DNA of 64,000 nucleotides, taken from positions 1,798,001-1,862,000 of the forward strand of contig NZ_CP060694.1 in assembly GCF_014352935.1 (NCBI RefSeq), written 5' to 3'. The notes under the pieces were generated by a model. It saw nothing but the letters and a program-made list of their open reading frames with translations, did not search any database and was not told the DNA's origin. The DNA is from Aliarcobacter cryaerophilus. Lineage in GTDB: Bacteria; Campylobacterota; Campylobacteria; Campylobacterales; Arcobacteraceae. The translations under genes were made by a program, and so were the position numbers. How positions within the stretch are numbered: the first letter of the stretch is position 1; each line of letters begins with the position of its first letter. This document shows, piece by piece, positions 27,445-34,807 of the stretch.

Positions 27445-27798
27445 TTAATATGTTAAAACTCTCTTTGCACTTATTGTCCACTCTCCCAACAAATCCAAAC
27501 TTCCTCTTATCTCTTCATTTAAATATGGTTCATTTTTATAATCACCAGACCTTTTAAGACTTGTTCCACAAGCTTTTATCTGCACACCTAAAGTCAAAAT
27601 CTCTTTTATCATAGCTTGTAAATCTATATCATAACTATCAGGTTTTTTTGCAATTGCACGCACCAAATCTACAGCATCACTAATACAAAAAATTTTTACT
27701 TCTTGCTTCATCTCTACTAATTTTTTAACCAATCTCAAAGCACCATAAATGTTATCACTTCCATCATATGGTTTCGTACTTAAAATAAATAGCGTCAT
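27445..27798 (-). CDS. DsrE-family small sulfur-carrier-like protein
   Basis: 117 residues starting TLFILSTKPYDGSDNIYGAL, followed by KIFCISDAVDL and VQIKACGTSLKR. This layout is the DsrE/TusD fold, in which a Cys in the xxxACGT region can carry sulfur. Ribosome site AAAGGAG. It lies 10 bases after the FmdE-like gene and should be cotranscribed. No other dsr genes are present, so the partner and role are open. Confidence 0.75.
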   Translation of the reverse strand: MTLFILSTKPYDGSDNIYGALRLVKKLVEMKQEVKIFCISDAVDLVRAIAKKPDSYDIDLQAMIKEILTLGVQIKACGTSLKRSGDYKNEPYLNEEIRGSLDLLGEWTISAKRVLTY

Positions 27799-27808
27799 AA
27801 AAGCTCCT

Positions 27809-28396
27809 TTATATAAATTTTATAACTTCATCTTTATATTTTAATAAAATCTCACTAACTCTTTTTTGCCAAGCAGAGCCAAAAATTTCAAGCTCCTCTT
27901 TTGTAGCAATTTTTTGTAAACCTTTTTGCATCAAATTTCCATCAAAACCACTCAAAGATATATTTGACAAATCATACATAACTTCAACTTTTTCTTGATT
28001 ATCAAGCCTTGTAAATCTCATATCACCTTTTATAGGTGCTTCATATTTAAGTAGATTATTTCTAAAGTATTGCCCTTGAAGTCCTTTAAATCCATCTTCC
28101 TCTTTTGCTCCTGTTATAAATGAAGCTACATTTGCTAAAACTCCAGTTGTTCCAGAACTTTTTGAATCTCTTAGCTCAACTCTTATTTCACCACGAACTG
28201 GTAACTCATCTTTGTATAACTCTTTTAAAGCTTTTATAGTCATAAGATAAGCTCCAGCAACTGTTGGACACGAATGACCGCTTAATTTTACAACATCTTG
28301 AAAAGTATATACAAAATCATCATCAACACCAAGGAATCTTCCTAATTTATCTTTTAAAATAATTGTTTCAACATCTTGAAAAAAATCTATATTCAT
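27809..28396 (-). CDS. FmdE-like domain protein
   Basis: 195 residues. LSGHSCPTVAGAYLMTIKAL resembles the zinc/metal-binding start of the FmdE family (formylmethanofuran dehydrogenase subunit E-like), named from methanogen molybdenum operons but common in anaerobes with unknown roles. No signal peptide or membrane segment. The start has AAGG upstream. The 5' region contains an FNR-type box and a long hairpin 40-150 bases away, so it may be oxygen-regulated. Function unknown. Confidence 0.65.
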   Translation of the reverse strand: MNIDFFQDVETIILKDKLGRFLGVDDDFVYTFQDVVKLSGHSCPTVAGAYLMTIKALKELYKDELPVRGEIRVELRDSKSSGTTGVLANVASFITGAKEEDGFKGLQGQYFRNNLLKYEAPIKGDMRFTRLDNQEKVEVMYDLSNISLSGFDGNLMQKGLQKIATKEELEIFGSAWQKRVSEILLKYKDEVIKFI

Positions 28397-28433
28397 ATAA
28401 TTTACCTTATTTTGATTTTTATAATTTAATAGA

Positions 28434-28506
28434 ACAAAAATTGTACGGTGGACTTATTAGGAGAGATTTAGGGGCAAGTCCACTCGTACAAGCTCTATGT
28501 TAGAGT
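28434..28506 (-). ncRNA. candidate small RNA or leader attenuator with two hairpins
   Basis: Read on the minus strand, a predicted start near 28506 (7 bases after the TAGAAT -10 box) gives an RNA of about 73 bases. Hairpin 1 is CUCUA-ACA-UAGAG (28505-28493). Hairpin 2 has an outer 7-bp arm (UUGUACG/CGUACAA, 28441-28447 and 28485-28491), an inner 8-bp arm (GUGGACUU/AAGUCCAC) and a 20-base loop (28456-28475), followed at once by five U. The loop is C/U-rich and holds CUCUCCUAA. It could be a free sRNA or the terminator of a leader for the FmdE-like gene 38 bases further on. No known RNA family recognised. Confidence 0.5.
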
Positions 28507-28512
28507 AAAGAA

Positions 28513-28518
28513 ATTCTA
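28513..28518 (-). promoter_or_regulatory. -10 box upstream of the candidate sRNA
   Basis: TAGAAT on the minus strand. Its distance from the FNR-type palindrome (centre 28547.5) places that palindrome at about -41.5 from the predicted start, the usual class II activator position. Confidence 0.5.
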
Positions 28519-28540
28519 ATATATTATTTAGACTCTTTTG

Positions 28541-28554
28541 TTGATTTATATCAA
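28541..28554 (-). promoter_or_regulatory. perfect FNR/CRP-type binding palindrome
   Basis: TTGAT-N4-ATCAA with no mismatch (TTGATTTATATCAA on the plus strand), 3 bases past the acpS stop. FNR-family proteins bind this consensus and activate from -41.5 when oxygen is low. Confidence 0.6.
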
Positions 28555-28557
28555 ACT

Positions 28558-28911
28558 TTATTTTTTTAAACTATTTACTACAACTGCTATTGCAAAACCA
28601 CCATCATGTGTGATACTTATATTTGATTTTTTAATTTTAAATCTTTTTTTTAATTTTTTACTATATTTAATCTTTGGAGCATTGTTCTTATCTTTTTTAA
28701 TTTTTATATCATAAAATGAACAAATCTCTCCAATTCCAGTACCAATAGCTTTACTAGCAGCCTCTTTTGCAGCCCAAAAACCAGCTGCATTTTGAGGAGA
28801 TTTTATAAACTCTTTTTCATCTTCACACAAAAATCTATCATAAAATTTATCACCAAACTTTTCATGCATCTTTTTTATTCTATCTATGCTAACTATATCT
28901 ATACCTATCAT
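28558..28911 (-). CDS. acpS: holo-[acyl-carrier-protein] synthase
   Basis: Transfers phosphopantetheine from CoA to apo-ACP. 117 residues, normal length. MIGIDIVSIDRIKK gives the Mg-binding Asp, FWAAKEAASKAIGTG the second metal/CoA site, and SITHDGGFAIAVVV the C-terminal strand. AGGA lies just before the ATG. It is divergent from the permease gene with only 29 bases between starts. Confidence 0.95.
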   Translation of the reverse strand: MIGIDIVSIDRIKKMHEKFGDKFYDRFLCEDEKEFIKSPQNAAGFWAAKEAASKAIGTGIGEICSFYDIKIKKDKNNAPKIKYSKKLKKRFKIKKSNISITHDGGFAIAVVVNSLKK

Positions 28912-28927
28912 TTAATCCTATCTTTTG

Positions 28928-28933
28928 TATAAT
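28928..28933 (+). promoter_or_regulatory. -10 box directly before the permease start
   Basis: TATAAT ends 7 bases before the ATG at 28941, and no Shine-Dalgarno sequence is present, so transcription should begin at or next to the start codon (leaderless mRNA). Confidence 0.45.
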
Positions 28934-28940
28934 CTTAACT

Positions 28941-29900
28941 ATGAATATATTTATAAAAAAACTATTATATCTTATCATTATGCTGTTTATTATTAGCCTA
29001 ATATCTTTTATTGCTATAAATTTAGCTCCTAACTCATTTTTTGCAAGTGGAGAGCTAAATCCAAATATAACTCCTGAAGCAATAGAGGAACTAAAAGCTA
29101 TATATGGTCTTGACAAACCGCTATATACACAATTTTTCTCTTGGATTTACTCAATTTTACAACTAGATTTTGGAATATCTTTTACAAGTGGAGAAAAAGT
29201 AAAAGAGGAGATATTAAGTAGAATTCTAATAACTTTGACAATAAATATTGTATCTATGATTTTAATTTTTATAATAAGCCTTTATTTTGGGATTAAATCT
29301 GCTATGAAAAAAAATTCAATATTTGATAGATTTACAAATCAACTTTCACTTTTAAGTTTTTCAATGCCATCTTTTTATCTTGCACTTGTTTTAGTTTTAA
29401 TTTTTTCAATAAAGTTTGAACTTTTTCCAATAGCTGGACTTCATAGTGTACCAAATGATGGGAGTTTAAATTACTATTTAGATTTTGCTTGGCACTTAAC
29501 TCTTCCTATATTTATAATAGTTTTTGGTGGAATTGGAAGTTTGATTTTATATATAAGAGCTTTAACTATTGAGATTTTAAAAAGTGATTATATATTTTTT
29601 GCACGTGCTAGAGGATTGGATAATAAAAAAATCTTAAGATACTATATTTTACCAAACTTATATCCACCAGTTATTACACTTTTAGGACTTTCTCTTCCTG
29701 GAATTATTGGTGGAAGTGTAATTTTAGAGACAATATTTTCAATAGATGGAATGGGACTTCTATTTTATCAAAGTGCTTTAAGCCATGACTATCCAGTAAT
29801 TATGGGAATACTTATAATTGGAGCATTTTTAACACTAATTGGGAATATGTTTGCAGATTTAATTTTATTAAAATTAAATCCAAACTACAATGAAAAATAA
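28941..29900 (+). CDS. ABC transporter permease, peptide/nickel (DppB) type
   Basis: 319 residues with six likely membrane segments, the standard DppB/OppB topology: segment 1, a long periplasmic part (ITPEAIEELKAIYGLDKPLY), then five segments. The EAA-like loop reads YIFFARARGLDNKKIL, and SLPGIIGGSVILETIFSIDGMG is typical of this family. It is an orphan: no second permease, ATPase or binding protein is next to it. A DppA-like binding protein lies at 50176, 21 kb away. panC follows 24 bases downstream. Confidence 0.88.
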   Translation: MNIFIKKLLYLIIMLFIISLISFIAINLAPNSFFASGELNPNITPEAIEELKAIYGLDKPLYTQFFSWIYSILQLDFGISFTSGEKVKEEILSRILITLTINIVSMILIFIISLYFGIKSAMKKNSIFDRFTNQLSLLSFSMPSFYLALVLVLIFSIKFELFPIAGLHSVPNDGSLNYYLDFAWHLTLPIFIIVFGGIGSLILYIRALTIEILKSDYIFFARARGLDNKKILRYYILPNLYPPVITLLGLSLPGIIGGSVILETIFSIDGMGLLFYQSALSHDYPVIMGILIIGAFLTLIGNMFADLILLKLNPNYNEK

Positions 29901-29924
29901 TTAAAACTTTTAAAGGAATATATA

Positions 29925-30743
29925 TTGCAAATAGTTAAAACTATAGAAGAGTTACAAAATATTAGAAAAAATTTGAATGGAAATATTGGATTTGTTCCAA
30001 CAATGGGAGCTTTACATGATGGACATATTTCACTAATCAGAAAAGCAAAAGATGAAAATGAGGTTGTAATAGTATCTATTTTTGTAAATCCTACACAATT
30101 TTTAAAAGGTGAAGATTTAAATAAATATCCAAGAAAAGAGGAAGCAGATATTAAAATTTGTCAAATGTGTAAAGTTGATTATCTTTTTATACCCCAGATA
30201 AACAGTATGTATGAAAAAGATGAAATTTTAATAAAAGCTCCTATTAATAGTTATGTACTTGAAGGATTTACAAGACCAGGACATTTTGATGGAGTATTGC
30301 AAGTTGTTTTAAAATTGTTTAATCTCACACTTCCTAAAAATGCTTACTTTGGGAAAAAAGATGCTCAACAACTAGCACTTATACAACAAATGGTAAAAAA
30401 TCTATTTTTACCTATAAATATTATTGCTTGTGATATTGTAAGAGAAAGTAGCGGATTAGCTCTTAGTTCTAGAAATGTATATTTAACTCCTGAACAAAAA
30501 GAGGAAGCTCTTAAAATTTCAAAATCTATTTATATGGCTGGAAATCTAATAGCAAAAGGGGAGCGAGATTCAAAAATAGTAAAAGATAAAATCTATGAAA
30601 TTTTAGAAAATCTTGATGTAGAGTATGTGAGAGTTGTAAATAAAAGATTTGATGAAATAGAAAAAATAGAACCATCAAACACAATAATTTTAGTTGTTGT
30701 TAGATTTGGAAATGTAAGACTTCTTGATAATATTTGGATGTAA
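29925..30743 (+). CDS. panC: pantothenate synthetase
   Basis: Joins pantoate and beta-alanine using ATP. 272 residues. GFVPTMGALHDGHISLIRKA carries the HIGH-like nucleotide motif, then VVIVSIFVNPTQF, YFGKKDAQQLALIQQMV and SSGLALSSRNVYL with the KMSKS-like segment. TTG start with AAAGGAATA upstream. Likely cotranscribed with the permease gene; panB and panD are not in the window. Confidence 0.95.
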   Translation: MQIVKTIEELQNIRKNLNGNIGFVPTMGALHDGHISLIRKAKDENEVVIVSIFVNPTQFLKGEDLNKYPRKEEADIKICQMCKVDYLFIPQINSMYEKDEILIKAPINSYVLEGFTRPGHFDGVLQVVLKLFNLTLPKNAYFGKKDAQQLALIQQMVKNLFLPINIIACDIVRESSGLALSSRNVYLTPEQKEEALKISKSIYMAGNLIAKGERDSKIVKDKIYEILENLDVEYVRVVNKRFDEIEKIEPSNTIILVVVRFGNVRLLDNIWM

Positions 30744-30754
30744 ATTAATAAGAT

Positions 30755-30782
30755 AAAAAGATAGTATTTAAACTATCTTTTT
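30755..30782. terminator. bidirectional terminator
   Basis: AAAAAGATAGT / ACTATCTTTTT with a 6-base loop between convergent panC and the META-domain gene; it covers the end of the latter. Confidence 0.75.
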
Positions 30783-31207
30783 ATAAATCTTGCTATCTCT
30801 TTATTGTTCTTATCAAAAAATATTAAACTGTTTCCATCTACTTTATAAGTTGTTACTGTATTTAAAACTTCCATATAATCACGTTCTACACTCATATCAG
30901 AACACATCATCATAGTGCTACCAACTTTAGAGATATTAATATTATTTGGTTTTATGTCAACTTTTCCAAAAAAGCTATTACAACCTAAATTTCCAAAAAC
31001 TTTATTCTCTTTTTCAAAATTTATAATAGCAACTTTTTCAACTTTTTTTATATCTTTTTTATTTAAGCTTTTAAGTTCCCACTTTGTATTTTTTAAGACT
31101 TGATTATTACTTGCTGTCTCTAATCCTTTAGTTGAACTAAAAGAGTTTAAAGCTAATCCTAAAATAAGTATCAAAATAGTCAAAAAGAAATTTGATTTCT
31201 TAAACAT
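30773..31207 (-). CDS. META-domain (HslJ-like) protein
   Basis: 144 residues. A hydrophobic N-terminus (about 8-22) is a signal peptide or anchor. The META domain follows: NTKWELKSLN, then NLGCNSFFGKVDI and STMMMCSDM, the hallmark Gly-Cys-Asn and Thr-Met-Met-x-Cys positions. HslJ in Escherichia coli is an envelope heat-shock lipoprotein linked to novobiocin resistance; no lipobox Cys is obvious here. Perfect TTAGGAGA ribosome site. Biochemical role unknown. Confidence 0.85.
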   Translation of the reverse strand: MFKKSNFFLTILILILGLALNSFSSTKGLETASNNQVLKNTKWELKSLNKKDIKKVEKVAIINFEKENKVFGNLGCNSFFGKVDIKPNNINISKVGSTMMMCSDMSVERDYMEVLNTVTTYKVDGNSLIFFDKNNKEIARFIKR

Positions 31208-31325
31208 AATTTTCTCCTAAATTTTATTTAGAGTTTTATAATACTATTTTTGTACTTATTAATTTATATAAATGCAAAAGTTAGCTAAAATCTTTCAAAA
31301 ATTTATAAATGACGGATAATATTAG

Positions 31326-32666
31326 ATGAAATTTAGTGAAGAAAAACCAAAGAAAAAACTACATATGGTAAGCCTTGGATGTACAAAAAATTTAGTTGAT
31401 AGTGAAGTAATGTTAGGAAAACTAAAAGATTATGAACTAACAGATGATGAGAGTGAAGCTGATTTAATCATTGTAAATACATGCGGATTTATAGATAGTG
31501 CAAAAGAAGAGAGCATAAATACAACTTTAAATTTACACAATGAAAGAAAAAAAGATTCTGTTTTAGTTATGGCTGGATGTTTAAGTGAAAGATATAAAGA
31601 TGATTTACAAAAAGAGCTTACTGAAATAGATATTTTCACAGGTGTTGGAGATTATGACAAAATAGATAGATTGGTTCATGAAAAAAGAAGTAGTTTTTCA
31701 AATGAGGTTTTTCTAGCAAGTGAAGAAAACGATAGAGTAATAACAGGTTCAAACTATCATGCTTATGTAAAATTAAGTGAAGGATGTAATCAAAGTTGTT
31801 CATTTTGTGCTATTCCATCATTTAAAGGAAAACTTCACTCAAGAACACTTGAATCACTTGTAAAAGAGGTTACAAACCTAGTAAAAAAAGGGTATAAAGA
31901 TTTCTCTTTTGTATCTCAAGATTCATCATCATATTTAAGAGATTTAGGACACAATGATGGATTAGAACAATTAATTGATGCTGTTGAAAAAATAGATGGA
32001 GTAAAAACAGCCAGAATTTTATATCTATATCCTAGTACAACCACACACAATTTGATAGATAAAATTGCAGACTCAAAAGTTTTTGTAAACTACTTTGATA
32101 TGCCACTTCAACATATATCTCAAAATATGTTAAAAATTATGAAAAGAGGTAAAGGTGCTGAAAAATTAATTGAACTCATGAACTATATGAGATCAAAACC
32201 AAACTCTTTTGTAAGAACAACTTTTATAGCTGGACATCCAGGAGAGAGTGAAGATGATTTTGAAGAGCTTTGCTCTTTTGTAGAAGATTTTGGATTTGAT
32301 AGAGGAAATGTTTTTTCATATTCTGATGAAGAAGGAACATCAGCAGAAACTAGAGATGATAAAATTGAGCAAGAGTTAATAGATGAAAGAGCTGAAATTT
32401 TAGGTGATATAATTTCTCAAACAACTATTAAATCTTTAGAAAATGATATTGGAAAAAGTTTTGAAGTTTATATTGATGGAGAAAGCCAAGAGCATGAATA
32501 TCTTTTAAGTGCTAGAAAAACTATTTGGGCTCCACAAATTGATGGAGAAATATATATAAATGATAATGAAGATAATATACCAATAGTTTTTGGTGAGATT
32601 TATGAAGTAGAAGCAACTGAACTAGCTGGTGATAAACTTCTAGCAAAGATTATAAGAAAAGTATAA
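31326..32666 (+). CDS. rimO: ribosomal protein S12 methylthiotransferase
   Basis: Radical-SAM enzyme that methylthiolates an Asp of ribosomal protein S12. 446 residues. N-terminal MTTase domain with SLGCTKNLVDSE, NTCGF and MAGCLSER cysteines for the second cluster; radical-SAM motif CNQSCSFCAIP; C-terminal TRAM domain. SLGCTKN-VDSE distinguishes RimO from MiaB. It is followed after 8 bases by tilS. Confidence 0.95.
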   Translation: MKFSEEKPKKKLHMVSLGCTKNLVDSEVMLGKLKDYELTDDESEADLIIVNTCGFIDSAKEESINTTLNLHNERKKDSVLVMAGCLSERYKDDLQKELTEIDIFTGVGDYDKIDRLVHEKRSSFSNEVFLASEENDRVITGSNYHAYVKLSEGCNQSCSFCAIPSFKGKLHSRTLESLVKEVTNLVKKGYKDFSFVSQDSSSYLRDLGHNDGLEQLIDAVEKIDGVKTARILYLYPSTTTHNLIDKIADSKVFVNYFDMPLQHISQNMLKIMKRGKGAEKLIELMNYMRSKPNSFVRTTFIAGHPGESEDDFEELCSFVEDFGFDRGNVFSYSDEEGTSAETRDDKIEQELIDERAEILGDIISQTTIKSLENDIGKSFEVYIDGESQEHEYLLSARKTIWAPQIDGEIYINDNEDNIPIVFGEIYEVEATELAGDKLLAKIIRKV

Positions 32667-32674
32667 AATAGATT

Positions 32675-33661
32675 ATGATTTTTGATTTTAGTAGGATAAA
32701 AAATAGCAAAAATCTTCTAGCCTTTTCAGGTGGAGTTGATAGTAGTGCTCTTTTTTTCTTACTTCTAAATCACAAAATTGATTTTGATATGGCAATTGTA
32801 AACTATAATACAAGAGAACAATCAAAAGATGAAATAGAATATGCTTTAAATTTAGCAAAAGAGTATAAAAAAGAGATATTTATTAAAGATGTTAAACTAG
32901 AAAATAGTTCAAACTTTGAAAAAAATGCAAGAGATATAAGATATAGTTTTTTTGAACAAATTATAAAAGAAAATTCTTATGAAACTCTTATAACAGCTCA
33001 CCAATTAAATGACCGTTTAGAGTGGTTTTTAATGCAACTATCAAAAGGTGCTGGACTGGTTGAACTTTTTGGAATAAGAGAGTTTGAAGAAAAAAAAGAT
33101 TATAAAATTTTTCGTCCACTTTTAAATGTAAGCAAAGATGAGTTAGAAAATTATTTAAAAGAGAATAAAATAAAATATTTTATAGATAGCTCAAATATAG
33201 ATGAAAAATATAAAAGAAACTACTTTAGACACAATTTTTCAGATAAATTTTTAAATGAGTTCAAAAGTGGAATTAAAAATAGCTTCTCTTTTTTGGAAGA
33301 TGATTTAAACTCTTTAAATCTTAAATTAGAGCCTGTAATAACTATTGAAGAGTTAGAAGTTTTTGAGAACTTAAAAGATGATAATCTAAACCTTAGAGTT
33401 ATTGACAAATCTTTAAAAAGAAGAGGAGTTTTGTTAAGTAAAAAACAAAGAGATGAGATAATCAAACAAAAAGAGATTACAATTTCTCACAAAATAAATA
33501 TTGCAATTACTCAAAAATATATCTTAATAGCTCCAAAAGTAGAAATGATATTACCAAAAGATTTTAAAGAGATTTGTAGAATTCAAAAAATTCCACAAAA
33601 TATGAGAGCTTATATTTTTTCTAAAGATATTTTAAAAGAGCTAAAACTGAGTTTTATTTAG
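32675..33661 (+). CDS. tilS: tRNA(Ile)-lysidine synthase
   Basis: Modifies C34 of the tRNA-Ile that reads AUA; essential in most bacteria. The window uses ATA often, so this modification should be in heavy demand. 328 residues, short-form TilS: PP-loop AFSGGVDSSALFFLL, TAHQLNDRLEWFLMQL and YFRHNF follow. No large C-terminal domain is evident, as in other Campylobacterota. No clear Shine-Dalgarno sequence; translation probably couples to rimO. Confidence 0.93.
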   Translation: MIFDFSRIKNSKNLLAFSGGVDSSALFFLLLNHKIDFDMAIVNYNTREQSKDEIEYALNLAKEYKKEIFIKDVKLENSSNFEKNARDIRYSFFEQIIKENSYETLITAHQLNDRLEWFLMQLSKGAGLVELFGIREFEEKKDYKIFRPLLNVSKDELENYLKENKIKYFIDSSNIDEKYKRNYFRHNFSDKFLNEFKSGIKNSFSFLEDDLNSLNLKLEPVITIEELEVFENLKDDNLNLRVIDKSLKRRGVLLSKKQRDEIIKQKEITISHKINIAITQKYILIAPKVEMILPKDFKEICRIQKIPQNMRAYIFSKDILKELKLSFI

Positions 33662-33807
33662 CTCTTTTTCTTCCCAAATAAAAACTTAAATATCTTTTGA
33701 AAGATATTTAGGTTTTTCTCTACAATCTTTTGCTTTATCTCTTTTGAAAGTTCTTCCAAATGAGTAGGCGTATATAGTGGTTTTTTATCACTGAACTCTA
33801 TTTTCAT
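33658..33807 (-). CDS. 49-codon small ORF after the OmpA-like gene
   Basis: ATG at 33807, stop TAA at 33658. The product (MKIEFSDKKPLYTPTHLEEL, then a Lys-rich amphipathic second half ending FKFLFGKKKS) has no signal peptide and is basic. The start overlaps the last 20 bases of the OmpA-like gene, which suggests coupled translation, and the end overlaps the tilS stop by 4 bases on the other strand. An internal inverted repeat (AAATATCTTT / AAGATATTT) is present. The charge pattern looks like a real peptide, but I cannot name a family. Confidence 0.5.
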   Translation of the reverse strand: MKIEFSDKKPLYTPTHLEELSKEIKQKIVEKNLNIFQKIFKFLFGKKKS

Positions 33808-34801
33808 TTTGTTTATCCAAATAATTTTGTATCTCTCTTATAGCTTCTTCATTTTTAATATTAAATTTGATTTCAATTCTTCTTGAAGCATCTTTATCTT
33901 CAACACCTTTTTTATCTAAAATCAAATCAGCAGAACTTCTTCCACTTGAGTTTACAAAAGTACTTAAAAGCTTTTTATCTACAATATTTGATTCATATAA
34001 AAACTGCATAACTGCAAGTGCTCTTTGTTGAGATAATAAAAGATTTGCCAAATATGTTCCATCACTATTTGTATGACCTTCAATAGTTATATTTTCAATA
34101 TATTTTGATATCTCTTTATCATCTAATAAAAGTGAAAGATAGTTTTTCAAAACACTACTTAACTCTTTTTTAGCTTCCTCTTTTAAAATATAAGAGTTTT
34201 GATCAAATAATATATTTGATGAAAATTTTATAGCCCCACTTTTTTCATCTACATGTATAGAGTTACCTAGCTTCTCTTTTAATTTAGCTATAACATTTAG
34301 CTTTATTCCTGTTAAAGTTTTTATCTTTAACTTTGCAATATCAAACTCTTCTACCATTTTTTGGTGAATTTGTGTTTGCACCAAAAGTTTATCTGCTAAA
34401 AGTTTTAACTCCTCATCTTTTAAAGCAATTTGATTTGAACTATCATTTAAAGCTAAAGATAAACTATCATTTTTACTCTTTTCATCTTTTATATTAATAT
34501 CATACTCAAGCAAAAGAGCTTTTAGTTTTTCAATCTCTTTATTGCTTAAAACTATTTTTTGGTTTGCATCTTTTAAATCTTCTAAACTCTTTTCATACAT
34601 ATTTTTTGTTTTTGCTAACTCATAAAATAGCTTTGATTTTGCATCTTCACTATCTGCAAGGCTGTGTTGAGTATATAGATATTTTATAACTATTGATGCA
34701 ATTACCAAAATAAATACAAAAAGCAATCCAGCCATCAAATCAGCATAAGAAACCCAAAAGTTCTCCTCTTGATTTTTGTTTTTTTCATTTCTTTTATACA
34801 T
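33788..34801 (-). CDS. MotB/ZorB-like stator protein with OmpA domain
   Basis: 337 residues. A short cytoplasmic start, then FWVSYADLMAGLLFVFILV, a single membrane helix with Asp21 at the proton-binding position of MotB/ZorB. A coiled coil follows (about 55-165), then an OmpA peptidoglycan-binding domain (NILFDQNSYILKEEA, IEGHTNSDGTY, LSQQRALAVMQF, DASRRIEIKF). It pairs with the MotA-like protein encoded 6 bases upstream and presumably forms a cell-wall-anchored ion-driven motor. Ribosome site weak. Confidence 0.8.
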   Translation of the reverse strand: MYKRNEKNKNQEENFWVSYADLMAGLLFVFILVIASIVIKYLYTQHSLADSEDAKSKLFYELAKTKNMYEKSLEDLKDANQKIVLSNKEIEKLKALLLEYDINIKDEKSKNDSLSLALNDSSNQIALKDEELKLLADKLLVQTQIHQKMVEEFDIAKLKIKTLTGIKLNVIAKLKEKLGNSIHVDEKSGAIKFSSNILFDQNSYILKEEAKKELSSVLKNYLSLLLDDKEISKYIENITIEGHTNSDGTYLANLLLSQQRALAVMQFLYESNIVDKKLLSTFVNSSGRSSADLILDKKGVEDKDASRRIEIKFNIKNEEAIREIQNYLDKQNENRVQ

Positions 34802-34807
34802 AATTTA

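Noticed and set aside
28441-28491. SRP (4.5S) RNA or tRNA-like gene
   Set aside because: The long hairpin lacks the conserved SRP tetraloop and internal-loop sequences and cannot form a cloverleaf.
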